Source: JAVBNW01 sp031551255
GTDB lineage: Bacteria > Bacillota > Clostridia > Christensenellales > UBA1750
Assembly (NCBI GenBank): GCA_031551255.1
Contig: JAVBNW010000141.1
Span: forward strand, 1 to 12,724
Length of the DNA: 12,724 nt
Direction of reading: 5' to 3'
Part shown: in pieces, positions 4,592-10,215 of the stretch
How the letters are laid out: each line of letters begins with the position of its first letter
How positions within the stretch are numbered: position 1 is the first letter of the stretch
Translations under genes and position numbers: made by a program
Notes under the pieces: generated by a model
The model's database searches: none
Seen by the model: the letters and a program-made list of their open reading frames with translations, nothing else
Told to the model about the DNA's origin: nothing

Positions 4592-5338
4592 TTAGGGGGG
4601 GCCTTCCCCGTAGATCTCCCGAAGCTCATCCGTTTCCCTGCCGTCGCCGTTGCACATAATTAGTGGAGGCATCCAAACAAGCCCGCCGCTGCCGCCGCGT
4701 CGCGCCTCCCATAAAACAAGTTTCGCAGGCCGATCCGCCTGATAGTGCACCGCGCGCACCGTCTTAGGCTCCATGCCGTGCGCGCGCAAGCCGTCGGCCA
4801 CCTCAAAAGCCCGCGCTGCCAAATGGATCATGCACAGCCGACCGCCATGCCTAAGCAACCGCGCAGCCGCCGCAAAGATATCCTCCAGCGTGCACAGCAC
4901 CTCGTGGCGCGCGATGCGCACCTCGTCGCGCAAGCTTAAAATGCCTGCATCCCCCTTGAAATAGGGCGGATTGCACACCACGCAATCGTACTTCTTTTCG
5001 CCAAGTGTCCCTGCCGCCGTTTTGATGTCTTGCTGGTAGACGGCGACGGTCTCCCCCAGTCCGTTCATGGCGACGTTGCGCCGGGCGATGTCGCACAGCG
5101 CCGCCTGAATCTCCACCGCGTCGATAGCCGCGCCCGGAGCCCGCGCCGCGATAAGTAGCGGTAAGATGCCCACGCCCGCGCCGAGATCGCAAATCCGCTC
5201 GCCGTTTTGCGCCTTGGCGAAATCCGCTAGCAGCACCGCATCGGTGCCAAAGCGGAACATGGCCGGGTTTTGGATGATGCGCATTCGCCCGCGCATCAGG
5301 TCGTCTATTCTCTCGCCGGGTCTGAGCCATTCGTTCAT
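4592..5338 (-). CDS. TrmN6-like tRNA1(Val) A37 N6-methyltransferase
   Basis: A 248-residue methyltransferase of the YfiC/TrmN6 group (COG4123). It starts MNEWLRPGERIDDL and has the family's substrate-pocket segment QNPAMFRFGTDAVLLADF (23-40). SAM motif I is DLGAGVG (51-57), an acidic residue ends strand 2 at AVEI (74-77), and the N6-adenine catalytic motif is NPPY at 123-126. These are the expected features of an enzyme that methylates N6 of A37 in tRNA1(Val), or a related tRNA or adenine target. Length matches the family (about 240-250). The start is the ATG at 5338 with GGGAG 8 bases upstream; a longer 38-codon frame opening lacks support. It is the only gene in its unit and is divergent from lrp. 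The C-terminal tail is Gly-rich and probably disordered. Confidence 0.85.
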   Translation of the reverse strand: MNEWLRPGERIDDLMRGRMRIIQNPAMFRFGTDAVLLADFAKAQNGERICDLGAGVGILPLLIAARAPGAAIDAVEIQAALCDIARRNVAMNGLGETVAVYQQDIKTAAGTLGEKKYDCVVCNPPYFKGDAGILSLRDEVRIARHEVLCTLEDIFAAAARLLRHGGRLCMIHLAARAFEVADGLRAHGMEPKTVRAVHYQADRPAKLVLWEARRGGSGGLVWMPPLIMCNGDGRETDELREIYGEGPP

Positions 5339-5371
5339 ATAGCGCGCTCCCGCCGTCGTGATACTTTGTCC

Positions 5372-5401
5372 ATTGTAGCGGATGCGCCAAGGCAACCGCA
5401 A
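5372..5401 (-). promoter_or_regulatory. Putative promoter of the TrmN6-like gene
   Basis: TTGCGG (5401 down to 5396), an 18-base spacer and TACAAT (5377 down to 5372, 5 of 6). A start near 5365 would leave a short 27-base leader before the ATG at 5338. Confidence 0.5.
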
Positions 5402-5446
5402 GCAAAAGCATGCCGCGGTTTCAAAAAATTCCATAGGCTTTGGCGC

Positions 5447-5476
5447 TTGCACGGCGGCATCCTACGGGTATATGCT
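5447..5476 (+). promoter_or_regulatory. Putative promoter of the lrp-aminotransferase operon
   Basis: TTGCAC (5447-5452) and TATGCT (5471-5476) are 18 bases apart; each matches 4 of 6 consensus bases. It lies 40 bases before the lrp start and about 45 bases from the divergent promoter, so an Lrp dimer bound between could affect both. Confidence 0.35.
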
Positions 5477-5515
5477 GATAAAGCATCGGTTGTATACGAC
5501 GAAAGGGGGATTTCC

Positions 5516-6013
5516 GTGCAGCTGAACGACAAACGCATGCGCATCCTTAGCATACTGTTGGAAGATGCCCGCACCTCGCACGCAGCGATTGCGGCGATGG
5601 TGGGCGCAAGCGCGCAAGAGGTATCCGAGGCGATCGCCGCGATGGAATCCGAAGGCATTATTGCGGGCTATCAGGCGCTGATCGACTGGGAGAAGGCCGG
5701 GGCCGAAACCGTGCAGGCGGTGATCGAAGTGAAGGTTACCCCGCAACGCGATATGGGTTTTGATGCGATCGCCGAGAGGATTTACCGCTACGACGAGGTG
5801 AAATCGGTCTATTTAATGTCCGGCGCGTACGATCTAATGCTGGAAGTGGAGGGCCCAACCCTCAAAGAGCTGGCGCTGTTCGTATCCAGGCAGCTGAGCA
5901 CGATGGAAAATGTGCTCTCCACCGCCACGCACTTTGTGCTGAAAAAATACAAGGTCGGGGGCCGGATCATGGCAAACGCGCCCGACGGGCAACGGCTGGC
6001 GGTGAGCCTGTGA
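5516..6013 (+). CDS. Lrp/AsnC-family transcriptional regulator
   Basis: A 165-residue regulator with the standard two-domain plan. The N-terminal winged helix-turn-helix (about 4-52) runs from LNDKRMRILSILLEDAR through the recognition region ASAQEVSEAIAAMESEGII. The C-terminal RAM ligand and oligomerisation domain (about 64-145) includes VKSVYLMSGAYDLMLEVEG, the usual G-x-x-D-hydrophobic strand. Such proteins form dimers to octamers and sense amino acids. The start is GTG 5516, with AAAGGGGG 6 bases upstream; the frame is open to 5270 but those codons overlap the divergent gene. Its stop overlaps the aminotransferase start by four bases, so it very probably controls that gene and itself. The last 15 residues are a short extension after the RAM domain. 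The ligand is not predictable from sequence. Confidence 0.9.
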   Translation: MQLNDKRMRILSILLEDARTSHAAIAAMVGASAQEVSEAIAAMESEGIIAGYQALIDWEKAGAETVQAVIEVKVTPQRDMGFDAIAERIYRYDEVKSVYLMSGAYDLMLEVEGPTLKELALFVSRQLSTMENVLSTATHFVLKKYKVGGRIMANAPDGQRLAVSL

Positions 6014-7194
6014 ACATCGAAAACCGCATTGCCAAGCGCGTGGCCAATATTCCTCCCAGCGGAATTCGCAAGTTTTTCGATATCGTAAGCGAAATGAAGG
6101 ATGCCATTTCCCTGGGCGTGGGCGAGCCGGATTTTGTGACCCCGTGGCCGGTTTGCCTAGCGGCCGTCAAGTCGATTGAACAAGGCGAGACGCACTACAC
6201 CTCCAATTGGGGAACGATCGCCCTTCGCCGGGAGATCGCGCGCTACCTGGAGAGACGCTTTAAAACGCCTTACCGGCCCGATTCGGAAATCGTCGTAACG
6301 GTAGGCGCTTCCGAGGGCATCGACCTGGCGTTGCGCGCGCTGATCGAGCCTGGCGACGAGGTTCTTATTCCGGAGCCGAGCTACGTATCCTATACCCCTT
6401 TGTGTTCACTCTCGGGGGGCGTGCCCGTGGCGCTGCCTTGCGCGGCCGAGGACGGCTTCGCGTTGCGCGCGGATGTCGTCAAGGCGGCAATCACGCCACG
6501 CACAAAGGCGCTCGTATTGCCCTACCCCAACAACCCCACGGGCGGCGTGATGACCAAAGAACAGCTATCGGCGCTCGCGGATGTGCTCAGGGGCACGGGC
6601 GTCGTGGTGATCTCCGATGAGATCTACGCGGAGCTCACCTACGGAGGCCACAAGCATGTAAGCTTCGCATCGCTGCCGGGCATGTGGGAGCGCACGGTGA
6701 CGATCAACGGCTTTTCCAAGGCGTTCGCGATGACGGGGTGGCGGCTCGGGTACGTCTGCGCGCCCGAACCTTTAGCGGCGGCGATGTGCAAGATCCACCA
6801 ATACGCGATCATGTGCGCGCCCACCGCCGCGCAGGCCGCCGCCGTGGAGGCGCTGCGCAGCGGCTATGCCACCGACTACGCCGCGGTAGGGCGCATGGTG
6901 GAGGTATACGACAGGCGCCGCCAGCTGATGGTTTCGCGCTTTAACGACATGGGCCTTGCGTGCTTCGAACCGCGCGGGGCCTTCTACACCTTTCCCTCTG
7001 TTCAGGCCACGGGCATGACCGGCACGGATTTCAGCGTGGAATTGCTCAGGACCGAAAAAGTAGCCTGCGTACCCGGCTCGGCGTTCGGTTCAGGGGTGGA
7101 AGGGCATATTCGCTGTTCGTGCGCCTCGGCGACTTCCGTGGTAGAGGAAGCGCTTGTACGCATGGAGCGCTTTGCGAAGGGTAAAATCCGCTAA
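6010..7194 (+). CDS. PLP-dependent aminotransferase, class I/II
   Basis: A 394-residue fold-type I aminotransferase of the aspartate/alanine/aromatic group. Schiff-base Lys237 lies in NGFSKAFAMTGWRLGY, with the cofactor-phosphate Arg245. Asn175 in YPNNPTGG binds the PLP ring oxygen, Asp203 with Tyr206 in SDEIY contacts the pyridine nitrogen, and Arg368 in GHIRCSCA is at the usual substrate-carboxylate position. YTSNWGTIALRREIARYL (63-80) matches the conserved 'Y...G...LR..IA' segment. It starts with GTG at 6010 within the lrp stop (GTGA), indicating translational coupling. Pairing with Lrp suggests amino-acid breakdown or transamination with 2-oxoglutarate, but donor specificity (Ala, Asp, aromatic) cannot be read. 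It is followed by a bidirectional terminator. Confidence 0.93.
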   Translation: MNIENRIAKRVANIPPSGIRKFFDIVSEMKDAISLGVGEPDFVTPWPVCLAAVKSIEQGETHYTSNWGTIALRREIARYLERRFKTPYRPDSEIVVTVGASEGIDLALRALIEPGDEVLIPEPSYVSYTPLCSLSGGVPVALPCAAEDGFALRADVVKAAITPRTKALVLPYPNNPTGGVMTKEQLSALADVLRGTGVVVISDEIYAELTYGGHKHVSFASLPGMWERTVTINGFSKAFAMTGWRLGYVCAPEPLAAAMCKIHQYAIMCAPTAAQAAAVEALRSGYATDYAAVGRMVEVYDRRRQLMVSRFNDMGLACFEPRGAFYTFPSVQATGMTGTDFSVELLRTEKVACVPGSAFGSGVEGHIRCSCASATSVVEEALVRMERFAKGKIR

Positions 7195-7227
7195 AACTCT
7201 AGATCTGCACGTCAAGTCACGGTAAAA

Positions 7228-7261
7228 CAAGCCCCTGCGCACATCGGTACGCAGGGGCTTG
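7228..7261. terminator. Bidirectional terminator
   Basis: CAAGCCCCTGCG (7228-7239) pairs perfectly with CGCAGGGGCTTG (7250-7261) over 12 bp, with a 10-base loop. On the - strand it is followed by TTTTACC; the + side lacks a clear T-tract. It lies between the convergent aminotransferase and acetamidase-family genes and is stronger for the leftward one. Confidence 0.75.
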
Positions 7262-7298
7262 AACCTAGCCAAGGTAAGGCAAGAGACCCTCGGATAGA

Positions 7299-8195
7299 TC
7301 AAATCTTTTGAAGGTATTGCTTGGGCATCTTTACTATCGTAGAACGCGTAGGATTGACCATCTGCGTATTGCGCGCCACAAGCAACTGGCCCATCAGCAA
7401 ATAGGCCTCTTCGATGGAATAGCCATACGCATCCACCATCCAGCGCAGCATCTCGCCGGCCGCCGCGGTAAAGCTTTCCTCAAGCGAGCGCTCGCACGCT
7501 ACGGCCATCAGGTAGCTCTCGTCTTCCATGCGCACGCAGCGCATGCCCTCGGGGCGCGGTAGCAACCGCGCGCGAAGCCTCACGATCGAGCGGCATTCTA
7601 TGCCCCCGGCGTTGTTGATCTCGCCGTCGCCCTGCAATGCGTGCACATCGCCAATGTGCAGCAAAGCGCCCTCAACCTCTACCGGCAGGTAAACGGTCGA
7701 CCCGGCGCGCACCTCCTGCACATCCATATTGCCGCCGTGCGGGCCGCCCCTGGCGTTGCTGAGCGTCTCCTGGCGCGGCGCGGCGCCCAGCGTGCCGATC
7801 ATCGGCGCAATGGGCAGCTTGAGGGTATCGCTCCAGTGGATCAGCCCGTCTTCTATGCGCACGGTCTTGACGTTCATGCCCCATTCACGCGGGCAAATGG
7901 CGCGAGCCAGCGTGTTGCCCGGGCCAAAGCCCGTGTAACCCAGCTTGTCGGGCTCAATATCTAAGATATCCACCGCCAACAGCATGCCCGGCTGCGCGCC
8001 GCGCACCGCGACGCATACGGTAGGGTTTAGCGCCGTGGCCTTTTCGGGCGCCCACGTGTCGTGAATGGACGTAAGCCACGACCCTGAGCACAGCTCCGTT
8101 TCCGCCAGAAACTCTTCGCCGGGCTCTACGGTAAACTGTGGGGCATTGCCAGGGCCGTGCAAGTTAAACGTATATTCTCTGGAAGCCTTTTGCAT
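7299..8195 (-). CDS. Acetamidase/formamidase family protein
   Basis: A 298-residue protein of the FmdA/AmdA family, whose members hydrolyse short amides such as formamide and acetamide to ammonia and the acid, usually as metal-dependent oligomers in the cytoplasm. Family landmarks are GGPHGGNMDVQEVRAGSTVYLPV (150-172), with GGNMD at 154-158, and GALLHIGDVHALQGDGE (176-192), whose Asp, His and Glu form the presumed metal/active site. PREWGMN (102-108) and DTWAPE (46-51) are also typical. The length fits the short bacterial type (about 300). The start is the ATG at 8195 with AGGAGG 8 bases upstream; an in-frame start 17 codons earlier lacks an SD. No amide transporter is adjacent, so nitrogen scavenging is a guess. 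The actual substrate is unproven. Confidence 0.9.
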   Translation of the reverse strand: MQKASREYTFNLHGPGNAPQFTVEPGEEFLAETELCSGSWLTSIHDTWAPEKATALNPTVCVAVRGAQPGMLLAVDILDIEPDKLGYTGFGPGNTLARAICPREWGMNVKTVRIEDGLIHWSDTLKLPIAPMIGTLGAAPRQETLSNARGGPHGGNMDVQEVRAGSTVYLPVEVEGALLHIGDVHALQGDGEINNAGGIECRSIVRLRARLLPRPEGMRCVRMEDESYLMAVACERSLEESFTAAAGEMLRWMVDAYGYSIEEAYLLMGQLLVARNTQMVNPTRSTIVKMPKQYLQKI

Positions 8196-8512
8196 CGCAT
8201 TTTCCTCCTCGTGCTCGCTGAGGAAATGTTCCACATAGGACCGCAAACTTCCTGCCTGGCGGCGATGACTTTCGCTTGAAAGAGCGGCGCGCCCTGAAAA
8301 AGGCGCACCGCTCTCGTTTTTCCATATAACCTAGGCCTAGGGCCGCTGGGTAACCGCTAAATAAATGAGGGGGGCCGGATTTGCGAGAAGTTTTCGCGGC
8401 CTGCAAGGAGCCGAAGCGAGGCCGTATCCGACGGATGCGCCGAGTGGAGAACGATGTCGCAGATCGCGAAAAAATCCGCAAAGGCACGCCATATGAATGA
8501 TTCAGTGGTTAC
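8196..8512. other. Gene-free region with structured repeats
   Basis: This 317-base gap between two leftward genes holds a GC-rich hairpin (8281-8314), a 12-base perfect palindrome CCTAGGCCTAGG (8330-8341) and a 165-bp palindromic element (8349-8513). I see no gene and no convincing promoter; a -10-like TATATG (- strand) lies between the hairpin and the CCTAGG palindrome. Confidence 0.6.
8281..8321. terminator. GC-rich hairpin, possible terminator
   Basis: AGAGCGGCGCGCC (8281-8293) faces GGCGCACCGCTCT (8302-8314). The + strand RNA has one C-A mismatch but is followed by CGTTTTT. The - strand RNA has a G-U there and so a continuous 13-bp stem, but only a weak U-tract. For the leftward genes it would end the deacetylase transcript or lie in the acetamidase leader. 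Confidence 0.55.
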
Positions 8513-8513
8513 C
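8349..8513. repeat. 165-bp palindromic element abutting the deacetylase stop
   Basis: The ends are GGTAACC (8349-8355) and GGTTACC (8507-8513), perfect inverted repeats. Further in, TTTGCG (8380-8385) faces CGCAAA (8477-8482), TTTTCGCG (8391-8398) faces CGCGAAAA (8465-8472), CTGC (8401-8404) faces GCAG (8459-8462), and ATCCG-A-CGGAT (8426-8436) forms the centre. All share one symmetry axis at 8431 to within half a base. The size, terminal repeats and concentric arms fit a MITE-like element or a structured RNA. The TAG stop of the deacetylase overlaps its right end by one base. Confidence 0.7.
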
Positions 8514-9478
8514 TAACGCTTCCGATAGGCAACACCCGGCTGAATGCCGCCCTCGCGGGAGCCAAGAAGCTCGGAGGCCGTCACCAGCTGATAGCCCTGC
8601 GCCGTAAGCTCGGGGATGACCCTTTCCATCGCCTCTGCCGTGGAGTTGTAGATATCGTGGCAGATGACGATGCCCCCGTCGCGCGCATCCTTCATGATCG
8701 CCTCGTAGATGGCGTCCGCATCGCGCCGCTTCCAATCCTTAGGGTCGATCGACCAGTTGACGAGGGCCATATCCATTTGCCGGGCTATTTCCAGCACGAC
8801 GTCGTTATATTCTCCTCCAGGGGGCCTGAGCAGCCGGGGCCGCGTGCCGGTAACCGTTTCGACCATGTCGTTCACATCGCCGATTTGCTGAAGGATATCT
8901 TCTTGGGCAAGGTCGGTAAGCTTTTTATGTCCCCACGTGTGGTTGGCGACTTCGCAGCCTTGTTCTGCAATCTGCCTGACGGTATTGGGGTTCTTCCCCG
9001 CCAGATCGCCGATCACAAAAAACGTCGCGCGCCCGCCGTTTTCGCTCAGCAAGTCGAGAATCCGCTCGGTTCCCCTACCCGGGCCATCGTCAAACGTCAA
9101 GGCGATCATAGGCCGGGAAAGATCAAGCGGTATGGCAGAAGCCGCGATGACGCCTTGCTGGTCGGCGCCTTCTTCCTGAACATCTACAGAGTTTTCTTGC
9201 GCGCCGGGCTCGATTTTCGGCTGATAGACGGGCCGCGGGGTGGATACGGCAACCGGGCTGCGCGAAACCTCGGTCGGCTTGCTCAGCGCGTTCACCGCCG
9301 TATCTGCGCGAGCGGAAGTATCCCCCTCGTCCACAGCCAACGAAATGTTTTTCTGTTCGGAAAGAAGCGGCACATCCAGGGCAAAATCCGCTGGAGCCCC
9401 GAGAAAGGGCAGAGGTATGGAGCATCCGCCAAGCAGCATGGTAGCGCAAACAAACAACCCGATTACCACACGCCGCAA
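8513..9478 (-). CDS. Lipoprotein polysaccharide deacetylase (NodB/CE4)
   Basis: A 321-residue extracellular lipoprotein. From the TTG at 9478 (AGGAGG 7 bases upstream) it begins with RR, a hydrophobic stretch and the lipobox LLGGC, so Cys19 would be lipidated by Lgt and cleaved by LspA. Residues 20-120 are a low-complexity linker. The NodB domain (about 124-310) has all CE4 motifs: TFDDGP (Asp130, Asp131), HTWGH (metal-binding His180, His184), RPPGGEYN (218-225; usually RPPYG), DPKDW (245-249) and ICHD with His274. CE4 enzymes remove N- or O-acetyl groups from peptidoglycan GlcNAc/MurNAc or other surface glycans. Upstream ATG-like codons give longer frames but skip the SD and spoil the signal peptide. 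The stop codon sits on the boundary of a palindromic element. The exact glycan substrate is unknown. Confidence 0.92.
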   Translation of the reverse strand: MRRVVIGLFVCATMLLGGCSIPLPFLGAPADFALDVPLLSEQKNISLAVDEGDTSARADTAVNALSKPTEVSRSPVAVSTPRPVYQPKIEPGAQENSVDVQEEGADQQGVIAASAIPLDLSRPMIALTFDDGPGRGTERILDLLSENGGRATFFVIGDLAGKNPNTVRQIAEQGCEVANHTWGHKKLTDLAQEDILQQIGDVNDMVETVTGTRPRLLRPPGGEYNDVVLEIARQMDMALVNWSIDPKDWKRRDADAIYEAIMKDARDGGIVICHDIYNSTAEAMERVIPELTAQGYQLVTASELLGSREGGIQPGVAYRKR

Positions 9479-9780
9479 GCGGATTCCTCCTCGCAGAAAG
9501 AACTTTTTTGCATAAAATGGAATAGATAGCGTCGGAGAGTTGCGTATCTTGCTATACCGACAGCTAACATCGCCTGACATGCGACATCGAGATAAAACCC
9601 TTTTATATTGTCAGTATACTATGAATCGACAAAATACGACAGAGACGGGGCGCCCTGTTTTGCAGCTTTTCGATATATTAACAATCGTATGCGAAAAGGA
9701 GCCGCGCGGTTACGCAACGCCGTATACCGCCCTACTGAAAGGAGCAATTTCCCCTTCTTTCGAATGGTAGATGGAAGAAT
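9479..9780. other. Intergenic region upstream of the deacetylase
   Basis: 302 bases without a convincing gene. It contains ATAAAACCCTTTTAT (9592-9606, perfect 6-bp arms), the palindrome AGTATACT (9613-9620), which gives a -10-like TATACT on both strands without a good -35, and a bulged hairpin GCGGTTACG/CGTATACCGC near 9706-9730 downstream of the DUF3795 gene. The deacetylase promoter probably lies here but I cannot place it. Confidence 0.45.
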
Positions 9781-10215
9781 TCAACAAGGGTCGGAATACG
9801 TATATCTAGTCGCCCGGCGATCATCCTGAAGCCGCATCCATGCGTCCATACCCTTTTCACGCAGCAGGGCGTTGTCGCCCTTAAGCATCGGATAGCCGGC
9901 CAATAAGCCGGCAAACTTATCGCATGGATAATCCGCGCAAAGCGCGCACATATCCATGCCCTTTTCTTTTGCGCAAATCCTGATTCCGCAGCAGGGATTG
10001 CCGCTGCCGCTTAGACACGACATGCAGGCGCCGTTTTCCGCCATACCGCCGAGAAACGTCCAGAACTCGGCTCCATCGGGAAGAAAGTGTACGACGTCTT
10101 CGAACCCGGCTTTTTTCATTTCATCGTATAGCGCCTTTGCCGCCGGTTCTACTCTTGCTTTTGTGGCACAGTTGGCACAGCACAATCCGCAATAGCACCT
10201 ATACTCTTTCTCCAT
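9781..10215 (-). CDS. Cysteine-rich DUF3795 family protein
   Basis: A 144-residue cytoplasmic protein with 14 cysteines. Groups are YCGLCCANC (8-16), ACMSC (63-67), NPCCGIRICAKEKG (73-86) and CALCADYPC (90-98). The CGxxCxxC opening and the C-x2-C...YPC pattern are those of DUF3795, a family common in clostridia and archaea that is thought to bind metal; its biochemical role is not known. The last 40 residues are helical and charged. The start is the ATG at 10215, with AAAGGAGA about 8 bases upstream. It overlaps the end of the GGDEF-EAL gene by 67 bases in another frame, so it is probably translated from the same mRNA. No terminator with a clear U-tract follows. Confidence 0.85.
   Translation of the reverse strand: MEKEYRCYCGLCCANCATKARVEPAAKALYDEMKKAGFEDVVHFLPDGAEFWTFLGGMAENGACMSCLSGSGNPCCGIRICAKEKGMDMCALCADYPCDKFAGLLAGYPMLKGDNALLREKGMDAWMRLQDDRRATRYTYSDPC

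Noticed and set aside
6402..7184. + strand alternative frames inside the aminotransferase gene
   Set aside because: Gly/Arg-rich shadow translations in a second frame of a gene with complete PLP-enzyme motifs.
8657..9529. A 290-codon open frame on the + strand
   Set aside because: It is antisense to the polysaccharide deacetylase, which has a lipobox and all CE4 motifs. The + frame product is Arg/Gly-rich, has no family motifs and no SD; long antisense frames are common in GC-rich genes.
9540..9829. + strand open frames of 73-76 codons
   Set aside because: No good SD at their starts, poor composition, and the end overlaps the DUF3795 gene on the other strand.
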